DNA of 64,000 bases. Origin: Streptomyces sp. NBC_01481. Lineage in GTDB: Bacteria; Actinomycetota; Actinomycetes; Streptomycetales; Streptomycetaceae. Location: positions 310,001-374,000 of the forward strand of contig NZ_JAPEPT010000006.1 in assembly GCF_026339995.1 (NCBI RefSeq). The letters run 5' to 3'. A program made the translations under genes and the position numbers. Shown piece by piece: positions 9,123 through 16,828 of the stretch; within the stretch, counting starts at the first letter, position 1; every line of letters begins with the position of its first letter. Under the pieces are notes generated by a model. The model was not told the DNA's origin. It saw only the letters and a program-made list of their open reading frames with translations, and made no database searches.

Positions 9123-9620
9123 GTGGTCGCGGGCGGGCTTTCCGTACTGTTCTGCGGTATCAACCCGGGCCTGATGACCGCGGCGACGGGCCATCACTTC
9201 GCCCGGCCCGGCAACCGCTTCTGGCCGGTGCTGCATCTGTCGGGCTTCACACCACGGCAGTTCAGGCCCGCCGAGCAGGAAGAACTGCTCGGGCATCGGC
9301 TGGGCATCACCAATGTGGTGGCCAGGGCGACGGCTCGCGCCGACGAACTGCGCGACGAGGAGTTCCGCGAGGGCGGACGGCTCCTGACGGCCAAGGTCGA
9401 GCGGCTGCGTCCACGATGGCTGGCGGTCGTCGGTGTCACCGCGTACCGAACGGCCTTCGGCGAGAAGAAGGCCAGGATCGGGCCTCAGGAGCGCACGATC
9501 GGCGGGACGAGGATCTGGGCGCTGCCCAATCCGAGCGGGCTCAACGCACACTGGACCGCGCAGACGATGGCTGAGGAATTCGGGCGGCTACGCAAAGCCG
9601 CGGAAGCGGACCGTTCGTAG
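9123..9620 (+). CDS. mug: G/U mismatch-specific uracil-DNA glycosylase
   Basis: A Mug/TDG-type glycosylase that removes uracil or other damaged pyrimidines mispaired with G. The active-site motif GINPGLMTAATGHHFARPGN (near the start) and the C-terminal motif LPNPSGLNAHW are both present. Family members usually begin with TPEELEAARDRIVPDVVAGG; the frame encodes this upstream of the GTG at 9123, starting from a CTG at 9075 that overlaps the purB stop (CTGA). The real start may therefore be the rare CTG at 9075. The conservative GTG is given here. The gene is probably coupled to purB. Confidence 0.9.
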   Translation: MVAGGLSVLFCGINPGLMTAATGHHFARPGNRFWPVLHLSGFTPRQFRPAEQEELLGHRLGITNVVARATARADELRDEEFREGGRLLTAKVERLRPRWLAVVGVTAYRTAFGEKKARIGPQERTIGGTRIWALPNPSGLNAHWTAQTMAEEFGRLRKAAEADRS

Positions 9621-9665
9621 CAGGAGAGTTCGCCGGACGCCGGTTCGCTCGGGGACGGCTTCTTT

Positions 9666-10085
9666 CTAGAGCGGGTCTATCTCGGTGACCACGGCCAGCA
9701 GCTGGAACCTGGACAGTCCCACCGCTATCCACCGGTCCTCGTTCCGCCACAGATGCAGCCATTCCATCTGCTCGCTGAGCCGGCGCCACGGGTCGGGCAC
9801 CTCTTCGTCCCTCTCGACGCGCAGCCGCGTACTGGCGAGGCTGAACAGGTCCGGCTCGCCCCAGCGTCGTTCGAGTACGTTCAGCAGGGCGCCGTGCTCC
9901 TCGGCACGCTGGTCGGCCGCTGCGTCCCCGCCCTCGTCATCGTCCGCTCCGTCGCCGAACTGCCCGTTCAGCTCCGCTATGTGAAATCCGGGGCCTTCCG
10001 AGCCGACGTCCGACGGGCCGGGCTCCGCGGGGAACTCCCGGGAGCGCAGCAAGTCGATCGTGTCGAGGTGCTGTGCCGTGGTCAT
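9666..10085 (-). CDS. Conserved hypothetical protein, 139 residues
   Basis: The protein starts MTTAQHLDTIDLLRSREFP. It is acidic in the middle (GDGADDDEGGD) and has a conserved-looking C-terminal half with many Trp residues (WRRLSEQMEWLHLWRNEDRW, then IAVGLSRFQLLAVVTEIDPL). I recognise no named domain. The frame is open far upstream, but coding character starts at the ATG at 10085. It is convergent with mug and divergent from the ROK regulator (153 bases between starts). Cytoplasmic, function unknown. Confidence 0.7.
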   Translation of the reverse strand: MTTAQHLDTIDLLRSREFPAEPGPSDVGSEGPGFHIAELNGQFGDGADDDEGGDAAADQRAEEHGALLNVLERRWGEPDLFSLASTRLRVERDEEVPDPWRRLSEQMEWLHLWRNEDRWIAVGLSRFQLLAVVTEIDPL

Positions 10086-10238
10086 GCCCCCAGTAAACCG
10101 GCCCGCACTGACATTTGGCTGTCCGTCAGGCATCCCGGCGGCAAGGGCCCACCGCCACGCGCCCCAAGATTGCTCGCCGCCGTCGCGGCCAGCGAGTACG
10201 ATCCGGGCACACACGCGCTCGGGCTGGGAGGACACACG

Positions 10239-11396
10239 GTGGGGCGGCTGACCGGCGGAGACCCGTCGCTGCTGCGGCGGATCAACTCCGCGGTGGTACT
10301 CCATGCACTGCGGGGCGCTGACTCCCCCACGCTCACAGATCTGACCCGGATCACCGGTCTGTCCCGGCCGACCGTCGAGGGCGTGATCGAGGGGCTCATC
10401 GAGGGCGGCCTCGTCGTCGAGAGCATCCCCGAGGAGGGCGGCACCCGCCGTCAGGGGCGCCCCGCCCGGCGGTTCAGGTTCCGTGCCGAGGCCGGTCATC
10501 TGCTGGGTGTCGAGATCGGGGCCCACCGGATCGCCGCCCTGCTGTCCGGCCTGGACGGGCGGATCATCGGCGCCGGATCCAGAGAGGTCTCGGAGACGGC
10601 CTCGGCGGACGAGCGACTTGAGCGGGTGCGGCAGGTCGTCGCCGACATCCTGCGCAGGACCGGCGTCGCCCGCAGCAGCCTGCGGGCCGTCGGGGTCGGC
10701 TCCCCCGGCATCGTGGAGGCCGACGGAACCGTACGGCTCGGGACCGCGCTGCCCGGCTGGACCGGTCTGGCGCTCGGCGAGCGGCTGCGCAGATCGTTCC
10801 GCTGCCCCGTGCTGGTCGAGAACGATGCCAACGCCGCAGCGGTGGCCGAGCATTGGAAGGGCGCGGCGACCGAGTCCGACGACATCGTCTTCGTACTGGC
10901 CGGGCTCAGCCCGGGTGCGGGCTCGCTGATCGGCGGACGGCTGCACCGCGGTTTCGGGGGTGCGGCGGGCGAGATCGGGGCGCTGCATCTGCTCGGCCGT
11001 GAAGTGACTCCCGAGAAGCTGCTGTCGACGACCGACGAGCCGCTGCATCCGCTGGACGAGCAGGCGGTCGCCGATGTCTTCACCCACGCCAAGCAGGGTG
11101 ATCCGAGAGCGCAGGAGGCCGTCGAGCGGTTCATCCAGCGACTGGTTCACGATGTGGCGGCGCTGGTGCTGGCGCTCGATCCGGAGCTGGTGGTCATCGG
11201 CGGCTGGGCCGCGGGCCTCGACGGCGTACTCGATCCGCTGCGCGACGAGTTGTCCCGGTATTGTCTGCGCCCGCCGCGGGTGGCGCTGTCGCTGCTCGGC
11301 GAGGCGGCCGTGGCCACCGGTGCACTGCGTCTGGCGCTCGACCATGTCGAGGAGCAGCTCTTCGCCGTCGAGGGAACAGTGACGGCCCGCCGCTGA
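10239..11396 (+). CDS. ROK-family transcriptional regulator
   Basis: 385 residues. An N-terminal winged helix-turn-helix (about 1-75, LTDLTRITGLSRPTVEGVIE) is followed by a ROK sugar-kinase-like domain with the phosphate motif GVGSPGIVEADG and the sugar-binding VENDANAAAVAEHW. The usual zinc-binding CxCGxxGC motif is missing; the matching position reads GFGGAAGEIGALH. That fits a regulator that binds a ligand rather than an active kinase. The GTG at 10239 has GGGAGG seven bases upstream; the frame is open further upstream but not coding-like. Likely a repressor of sugar use; target and ligand are not shown. Confidence 0.88.
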   Translation: MGRLTGGDPSLLRRINSAVVLHALRGADSPTLTDLTRITGLSRPTVEGVIEGLIEGGLVVESIPEEGGTRRQGRPARRFRFRAEAGHLLGVEIGAHRIAALLSGLDGRIIGAGSREVSETASADERLERVRQVVADILRRTGVARSSLRAVGVGSPGIVEADGTVRLGTALPGWTGLALGERLRRSFRCPVLVENDANAAAVAEHWKGAATESDDIVFVLAGLSPGAGSLIGGRLHRGFGGAAGEIGALHLLGREVTPEKLLSTTDEPLHPLDEQAVADVFTHAKQGDPRAQEAVERFIQRLVHDVAALVLALDPELVVIGGWAAGLDGVLDPLRDELSRYCLRPPRVALSLLGEAAVATGALRLALDHVEEQLFAVEGTVTARR

Positions 11397-11460
11397 GCGC
11401 GAGCTCGGTGCGACGGGCCGTACGGGCCTTAGGTGCCCTGCGTAGCGCGAAGGGCGAGAC

Positions 11461-12225
11461 TCAGGAGGCGCGGCGCTCCTGGTCGTGGTGGCTGATCTCC
11501 AGATCGCCGGAGTCCCCGAAGGTCAGCCGGCAGGTGTCGGCGCGGTAGGTGGCCACCGAGACGGCGGCGGTCCTGCCCTCGGAGAAGTAGCGCGTGGTGA
11601 CGACCAGGACGGGCGCGCCCGGCAGCCGGTCGAGCTCCTTGGCATCGTCGGCGCGGGCCGAGCCCAGCTCCACCGCGCGGTCCTGCCCCTCGAACTCGAG
11701 GTGCTGTAGCTCACGCAGTACGGCGCGGGCCCTCGCGGGGCCGGACGGAGCGTCGATCGCGGACAGTTCGGGCACGGCGGAGGCCGGGATGTACAGGAGC
11801 TCGGCGGCGACCGGCTGACCGTGGGAGACGCGCAGCCTGCGGACGGAGTGCGTCTGTTCGTCGGCCTCGGTCTCCAGCAGTCGCGCGACCGCGGCCGGCG
11901 GGACGACCGTCTGGCAGTCGACGGACTGCCAGGAGTCCTGCCCGGCGCCCGGCCAGGCCTGCTCGGTGGTGGAGACGTCGACGCCCATGCGGGGCGGCGC
12001 GACGGTGGTGCCGACGCCGCGACGGCGCTGCAACCGGCCTTCCAGCTCCAGCTGTTCGAGGGCCTGACGGAGTGTGGCGCGGGCGACTCCGAAGCGAGCG
12101 GCGAGATCTCGCTCGTTGGGCAGGATCTCCCCCACCGAGAAATCGGAGTCGAGTGCTTCGCCGATCACGGTCTTGAGGTGCCAGTACTTAGGTTCCGGCA
12201 CCGATTCGAGCTGCGTGGTCCCCAC
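11461..12225 (-). CDS. GntR-family regulator (HutC/DasR-like, UTRA domain)
   Basis: 254 residues. An N-terminal GntR winged helix (LPNERDLAARFGVARATLRQ, then EGRLQRRRGVGTTVA) is followed by a UTRA effector domain (about 95-245). I chose the GTG at 12225 because GGAGG lies six bases upstream; a TTG at 12240 is possible but poorly placed. The subfamily senses sugar phosphates or related ligands. A strong promoter and a DasR-type inverted repeat lie upstream of the gene (12305-12339), which suggests autoregulation or control by DasR. It is convergent with the ROK gene, 64 bases apart. Confidence 0.9.
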   Translation of the reverse strand: MGTTQLESVPEPKYWHLKTVIGEALDSDFSVGEILPNERDLAARFGVARATLRQALEQLELEGRLQRRRGVGTTVAPPRMGVDVSTTEQAWPGAGQDSWQSVDCQTVVPPAAVARLLETEADEQTHSVRRLRVSHGQPVAAELLYIPASAVPELSAIDAPSGPARARAVLRELQHLEFEGQDRAVELGSARADDAKELDRLPGAPVLVVTTRYFSEGRTAAVSVATYRADTCRLTFGDSGDLEISHHDQERRAS

Positions 12226-12304
12226 CCTGATCCTCCGCAATCGCCGTTCCAGCGGCGGCTATTCCGCGCCCTTGTTTATTAAAGGTTCCTGCACTAACTC
12301 TGCG

Positions 12305-12339
12305 ACCATAGGACGGTACAACTACTTGGTCAAGACCAA
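12305..12339 (-). promoter_or_regulatory. Promoter of the GntR gene with a dre-like operator
   Basis: On the minus strand the -35 TTGACC (12333-12328) and the -10 TATGGT (12310-12305) are separated by exactly 17 bases. The inverted repeat TTGGTC-AA-GACCAA (12326-12339) covers the -35 box. It closely resembles the DasR responsive element core TGGTCTAGACCA. Confidence 0.65.
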
Positions 12340-12422
12340 TCCTGCGGCCGTTACGCAGCGGAACCAGCTGGATTCGCAGGGCGTTCACAGGACGTTCGTA
12401 CCGCGTGACACACCCGCAGCAA

Positions 12423-12456
12423 CAGACCCCGTGGCCAGATCTGGACACGGGGTCTG
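12423..12456 (-). terminator. Strong hairpin terminator downstream of the sigma factor gene
   Basis: CAGACCCCGTG (12423-12433) and CACGGGGTCTG (12446-12456) form a perfect 11-bp stem with a 12-base loop, 17 bases after the sigma-factor stop. There is no U-tract, as is usual in Streptomyces. Confidence 0.7.
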
Positions 12457-12473
12457 ACGTGCGAAAGGACGCT

Positions 12474-13358
12474 CTACTGCGGGGCCAGCGAAGTGAGCTT
12501 GTCGGGGTTGCGGATGATGTAGACGCACTGAATCCGACCGTCCAGCACCTCCACCTGGAAGACGGTGTCCGGCTTTCCCGCGGAGAGCACGAGGAGCGCG
12601 GGCGCACCATTGAGCTCGATGAAGCGGAAGTCCATCTCCGGGATCGGCTGCTGCGTCACGGCGAACAGGAAGCGTCCGACCTTGTCCGCGCTCTCCATGA
12701 CCCGCAGCGGCGCCTTGGCCTTGCCGCCGCTGTCGCCCACCAGGCGCACGTCCGGCGCCAGCAGGTTCAGAAGCGACTCCAGGTCACCGCCGGTGGCGGC
12801 GGCCAGGAAACGCTCGGTGAGGTCGCGGCGTTCGGTGGGGTCGACGTCGTAGCGGGGCTTGCGCTCCTCGATATGGCGGCGGGCCCGGCCCGCGAGCTGC
12901 CGAACGGCCGCCTCGGACCGGTCGAGGGTGGTTGCGATCTCCGCGTACGGGAATCCGAAAGCCTCGCGCAGCACGAACACCGCGCGCTCCAGCGGCGACA
13001 GCGCCTCCAGCACGACCAGGACGGCGAGGCTGACGGATTCGGCGAGAACGGCCTGTTCGGCGGTGTCCGGGACGGTGTAACCGAAGTCGGTGGCGAGCGG
13101 TTCGGGCAGCCAGGGGCCGACATACGCCTCGCGCCGCGACTGTGCCTGGCGCAGCCGGTCGATGGCGAGGCGGGTGGTGATCCGTACGAGGTAGCCGCGC
13201 GGTTCGCGGACCTCGCTGCGGTCCGCGGCCGACCAGCGCAGCCAGGCCTCCTGCACCACGTCCTCGGCGTCGGCCACCCGGCCGAGCATGCGGTAGGCCA
13301 CGCCGGTCAGGACGGGCCGGTGCTCTTCGAAGACGTCTGTCACGGTGTCGGTTGCCAC
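12474..13358 (-). CDS. ECF RNA polymerase sigma factor, SigJ-like with SnoaL-type C-terminal domain
   Basis: About 294 residues. Sigma-70 region 2 (FEEHRPVLTGVAYRMLGRVA, then DAEDVVQEAWLRW) and region 4 (LSPLERAVFVLREAFGFPYA, then TLDRSEAAVRQLAGRARRH) occupy the first 170 residues. The rest is a SnoaL/NTF2-like domain with EMDFRFIELNGAPALLVLSA. This is the SigJ-type (ECF41-like) layout, in which the C-terminal domain tunes activity and no separate anti-sigma factor is needed. I placed the start at GTG 13358, where family similarity begins; an in-frame GTG at 13376 is also possible. An overlapping 11-bp terminator follows the gene. Confidence 0.9.
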   Translation of the reverse strand: MATDTVTDVFEEHRPVLTGVAYRMLGRVADAEDVVQEAWLRWSAADRSEVREPRGYLVRITTRLAIDRLRQAQSRREAYVGPWLPEPLATDFGYTVPDTAEQAVLAESVSLAVLVVLEALSPLERAVFVLREAFGFPYAEIATTLDRSEAAVRQLAGRARRHIEERKPRYDVDPTERRDLTERFLAAATGGDLESLLNLLAPDVRLVGDSGGKAKAPLRVMESADKVGRFLFAVTQQPIPEMDFRFIELNGAPALLVLSAGKPDTVFQVEVLDGRIQCVYIIRNPDKLTSLAPQ

Positions 13359-13446
13359 GCCTCCATCCCAACCCACCGCGCAGTGCCTGTCCAGCCGGTC
13401 GGGGTGCGGTGCGCGACACAGCGTGCGGCCGCGTAGGCTCGCCCCC

Positions 13447-13475
13447 TTGAACTGGAAGCTACCGAACGGTAATTG
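13447..13475 (+). promoter_or_regulatory. Promoter with TetR-like inverted repeat upstream of the alpha/beta hydrolase
   Basis: TTGAAC (13447-13452) and TAATTG (13470-13475) are 17 bases apart and suit -35 and -10 boxes. TACCG-AA-CGGTA (13460-13471) lies between and over the -10. It resembles the perfect palindrome at 6781-6792, so one repressor could act at both sites. Confidence 0.5.
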
Positions 13476-13532
13476 TTACTGACAAGCCGTCTAAAACGTC
13501 TTCACGCGGGCGACACCAGGGAGCAGCAAGCA

Positions 13533-14363
13533 ATGGCCGAGAAGATCGCGTTCTCCATCGAGTCCGCCCGCGGCAGCCGGGCGCTGTCCGTCACCTACGA
13601 GCGCGCGGGCAAGGGCGAGCCGCTGCTGCTGCTCCATGGAATCGGGCACCACTGGCAGGCCTGGGAGCCGGTCATGGGAATCCTGGCGGCGGAGCGCGAT
13701 GTCATCGCCGTCGACCTGCCCGGCTTCGGCACGTCCCCCGCGCTGCCGGACGGTGTTTCGTACGACCTCGCCACCGTCGGCTCGGTCCTCGGCGCGCTGT
13801 GCGAGTCGCTGGCGATCGAACGCCCCCATGTCGCGGGGAACTCCCTGGGAGGACTGCTCGCCCTGGAGCTGGGCCGGGAAAAGCTCGTCCGGTCGGTCAC
13901 GGCCCTGTCGCCCGCCGGCTTCTGGTCGCCGGGCGAGCGCCAGTACGCCTTCGGGATGCTGCTCACCATGCGACGGGCGGCCCAGGTGATGCCGCTGCCG
14001 CTGATCGAGGGGCTGTCCCGGTCGACCGCCGGTCGGGCGGCGCTGACCAGCAGCATCTACGCCCGGCCCGGGCGGCGATCACCTGAGGCGGCGGTCGCGG
14101 AGACCCTCGCCCTCCGCGAGGCCACCGGTTTCCACCAGACGCTCGCCGCCGGCCGCGACGTCCTGTTCACCGATGATGTGCCCGATGTGCCGGTCACCAT
14201 CGGCTGGGGCACGCGGGACCGGCTGCTGCTGCGCCGCCAGGGCATCCGCGCCAAGCACGTCATCCCCGCTGCCCGGCTGGTGCGACTGCCCGGCTGCGGC
14301 CATGTCCCCATGAACGACGATCCCGCGCTGGTCGCCCGCGTGATCCTGGACGGCAGCCGCTGA
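13533..14363 (+). CDS. Alpha/beta hydrolase
   Basis: 276 residues of the alpha/beta hydrolase fold. The oxyanion-hole strand is LLLLHGIGHHWQAWEP (residues about 30-45), the nucleophile elbow is VAGNSLGGLLALELG (G-N-S-L-G), and the final catalytic His is in LPGCGHVPMND. The start ATG at 13533 has AGGGAG nine bases upstream; the frame is open upstream to 13473. Substrate unknown, probably a small ester or ring-cleavage product. The last 285 bases overlap the 3' end of the transporter gene on the opposite strand. Confidence 0.9.
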   Translation: MAEKIAFSIESARGSRALSVTYERAGKGEPLLLLHGIGHHWQAWEPVMGILAAERDVIAVDLPGFGTSPALPDGVSYDLATVGSVLGALCESLAIERPHVAGNSLGGLLALELGREKLVRSVTALSPAGFWSPGERQYAFGMLLTMRRAAQVMPLPLIEGLSRSTAGRAALTSSIYARPGRRSPEAAVAETLALREATGFHQTLAAGRDVLFTDDVPDVPVTIGWGTRDRLLLRRQGIRAKHVIPAARLVRLPGCGHVPMNDDPALVARVILDGSR

Positions 14364-15239
14364 CCGTCTGTTGAACACGCCCGAGCCGAGTGCCGCGCCC
14401 ACCCCGACCAGCACACCGCCCGCCGCCTGGGGCGCGCCGAACGAGCCCGTCCCGACGAGCGGCGCGCTCAGGGCGGCGGCGACGGGGATCAGTCCGGAGA
14501 ACAGCGTGGCGCGCTCGGCGCCGATGCGCTGAACACCCATGTACCAGGTGACGAATCCGACGACCGTGACGACGGCCGCCTGCCACAGCAGTGCGAGCGT
14601 CTCCGTCTGCCCCGGCGCGCGCACAAAGCCCGCGCCGTCGAGGACGAGGCCGATGACCGTGGATTCGACGGCGGCGATGCCGCAGACCGTGGCGGTGAGC
14701 AGTTTGGGGCCGAGCGGGCGCAGCACCGGAGTGGCCAGTACGGCGAAGCCGACCTCACCCGCCAGCGCCCCCACCGACCACACCATGCCGAGCAGGTCGG
14801 TACGGCCCCACCCCTGGACGGTGAAGGCCCCGGCCGCCACCAGCAGCGCTCCGTACAGAACGGGCCGGGCGGGCCGTCGGCCGTCCAGCAGCGGTACGAG
14901 CACGGCGACGATGACGGGCGCGCAGCCGACGAACACGCCCGGCACAGCAGGCTCCGAGGTGCGTTCCGCGGCCAGGATCGCCAGATTGAATCCGACCATG
15001 CCGACGGCGGCGAGCACGGCCAGACGTACCCACTGCGACCGGCCGAGGGCCCGCAGCGGCGCGAGCGCGGCCCGGCCGCCGAGCAGCGGCAGCAGGAGCA
15101 GACAGGCCAGGGCGTAGCGCAGCGCCTGACCACCCGCGTACGGATAGTCCCCGAGGACGCTGTTGGCGGTGAAGGAGGCGCCGACGAGGACGTAGGCGAA
15201 GCTGACGAGCAGCGCCCCGCGCAGGGAATTCGCGTTCAT
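14079..15239 (-). CDS. EamA/DMT-family transporter with 3'-extended frame
   Basis: 386 residues. About ten hydrophobic segments cover residues 1-290 in the two EamA repeats typical of drug/metabolite transporters. The membrane part ends near VGVGAALGSGVFNRR, where relatives normally stop. Here no stop follows, and the frame runs 94 more residues of low-complexity sequence antisense to the alpha/beta hydrolase. The tail is probably a translation of the other gene's complement rather than a domain. It is divergent from a MocR regulator, 46 bases between starts, and is the likely target of that regulator. Substrate unknown. Confidence 0.85.
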   Translation of the reverse strand: MNANSLRGALLVSFAYVLVGASFTANSVLGDYPYAGGQALRYALACLLLLPLLGGRAALAPLRALGRSQWVRLAVLAAVGMVGFNLAILAAERTSEPAVPGVFVGCAPVIVAVLVPLLDGRRPARPVLYGALLVAAGAFTVQGWGRTDLLGMVWSVGALAGEVGFAVLATPVLRPLGPKLLTATVCGIAAVESTVIGLVLDGAGFVRAPGQTETLALLWQAAVVTVVGFVTWYMGVQRIGAERATLFSGLIPVAAALSAPLVGTGSFGAPQAAGGVLVGVGAALGSGVFNRRSAAAVQDHAGDQRGIVVHGDMAAAGQSHQPGSGDDVLGADALAAQQQPVPRAPADGDRHIGHIIGEQDVAAGGERLVETGGLAEGEGLRDRRLR

Positions 15240-15285
15240 GTGGCGACGCTATGGATCGGGGCGGTCCCGGTTAAGGTCCACTTCC

Positions 15286-16734
15286 ATGACGTCATCGGGG
15301 ACCACTTCGGCCGCGGGCGGATCTTCACGCGGTGAGGCCTGGAACACCGCATGGGAACTGCTGCTGCCCGCGGCCGCCGCCCCGGCACGGCAGCGCGGGC
15401 GGGCCCTGCAGTCGGCGCTGCGCGACGCCGTGCGGTCCGGACGGCTCGCGGCGGGCACCCGGCTGCCGTCGAGCCGCGAGCTCGCCGCGGATCTGGGCGT
15501 CTCCCGTGGCCTGGTCACCGAGGCGTACGAGCAACTGACCGCCGAGGGGTATCTGCGCAGCGACCGGGGCTCGGGCACCTGGGTCGGCGACGCCACGCGC
15601 CCGGCTGTGCGCGGGGCGCGGGACCTGGCACCGCGTGCGCCCGGCGCTCTGGTGGACTTCCGTCCAGGGACGCCGGATCTCTCGCTCTTCCCGCGCGCCG
15701 CGTGGGCCGCCACGCACAAGTCGGTGCTCGCGCGGCTGCCGCACCGGGCCCTGGGCTATCCCGATCCGCGCGGACTGCCTGAACTGCGCACCGCGCTGGC
15801 CTCGTTGCTCACCCGGCGGCGCGGCGTGGTGGCCGATCCGGAGTCTCTGGTGGTGTGTTCGGGTGTCGCGCAGGCGATGACGCTGCTCGGATTCGTCCTG
15901 CACGGCCACGGCCTGCGGACGGTGGGTGTCGAGGACCCGGGCAGTCCCGACCACGGGTCGCTGTTCGCTGCGGCCGGGCTGAGCACGACGGCGCTGCCGC
16001 TGGACGGCGAAGGGCTCACCACCGGGCCGCTGGAACGGTCCGGTGTCCGTGCCGTGGTGACCACTCCGGCCCACCAGTTCCCGACCGGAATCGCCTACTC
16101 CGCGAGGCGTCGCACCGAACTCCTCGACTGGGCACGGTCGGTGGACGGCCTGATCGTCGAGGACGACTACGACGGCGACTTCCGCTACGACCGCGCACCT
16201 GTCGGAGCTCTGCAGGGGCTCGACCCCGACCGCGTCGCCTACACGGGCTCGGTCAGCAAGTCACTGGCTCCGGGGCTTCGGCTCGGCTGGCTGGTGGTGC
16301 CCGGCCGCCTGGTGGACGAGGTGGTCGAGCGCAAACGCACCATGGATCTCGGCAACCCCGCCCTCGACCAGGCGCTCCTTGCGGACTTCGTCGACCGCGG
16401 CGGCTACGACCGGCAGTTGCGCCGCTGTCAGCGCGCCTACCGGGAGCGGCGGGACACCCTTGTCGCGGCGCTCGCGGAGCAGTTTGCGGGCTCGGAGGTC
16501 AGCGGCATCGCGGCCGGGCTGCACATCATCGCGACGCTCCCGGAGCGCTATGGCCCCGGCCCCCGGTTTGTTGATCGCGCGGCCGCGGCCGGTGTCGCGG
16601 TGCGCCCGCTGGCCGACTACCGGGTGGCGAGCGCCGAGGACAGGGGCGTACGTCTGGTCATCGGGTACGCGCAACTGTCGCCGTCCGACATCGTGCGCGG
16701 GGTGCGCCTGATGGCCGAAGCGGCAATGCCGTAG
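15286..16734 (+). CDS. MocR/PdxR-type GntR regulator with aminotransferase-like domain
   Basis: 482 residues. An N-terminal GntR winged helix (about 20-95, LPSSRELAADLGVSRGLVTE) is fused to a fold-type I PLP aminotransferase-like domain. The PLP lysine is visible in VAYTGSVSKSLAPGLRLGW and the Asp binding the pyridine nitrogen in IVEDDYDGDF. Proteins of this kind sense PLP or amino-acid aldimines and control vitamin B6, GABA or taurine genes. The ATG at 15286 is chosen because family similarity begins there; the frame is open up to 15238. The divergent EamA transporter gene, 46 bases away, is the obvious candidate target. Confidence 0.9.
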   Translation: MTSSGTTSAAGGSSRGEAWNTAWELLLPAAAAPARQRGRALQSALRDAVRSGRLAAGTRLPSSRELAADLGVSRGLVTEAYEQLTAEGYLRSDRGSGTWVGDATRPAVRGARDLAPRAPGALVDFRPGTPDLSLFPRAAWAATHKSVLARLPHRALGYPDPRGLPELRTALASLLTRRRGVVADPESLVVCSGVAQAMTLLGFVLHGHGLRTVGVEDPGSPDHGSLFAAAGLSTTALPLDGEGLTTGPLERSGVRAVVTTPAHQFPTGIAYSARRRTELLDWARSVDGLIVEDDYDGDFRYDRAPVGALQGLDPDRVAYTGSVSKSLAPGLRLGWLVVPGRLVDEVVERKRTMDLGNPALDQALLADFVDRGGYDRQLRRCQRAYRERRDTLVAALAEQFAGSEVSGIAAGLHIIATLPERYGPGPRFVDRAAAAGVAVRPLADYRVASAEDRGVRLVIGYAQLSPSDIVRGVRLMAEAAMP

Positions 16735-16742
16735 GGCGCGTT

Positions 16743-16787
16743 GTTCACTCGGGGTTCGCGTTGCGGCCGTGGCCGGGCGCTAGGCAT
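16743..16787 (+). promoter_or_regulatory. PHO box and -10 region of phoD
   Basis: Two 11-base direct repeat units, GTTCACTCGGG (16743-16753) and GTTCGCGTTGC (16754-16764), match the PhoP-binding unit GTTCACC plus four bases. A -10-like TAGGCA (16781-16786) follows at a suitable distance. The pattern predicts activation under phosphate limitation by PhoR-PhoP. Confidence 0.72.
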
Positions 16788-16828
16788 GGCTCGGAACACC
16801 CGCCCGACCTGCCCCAGGAGGCCCAGCG

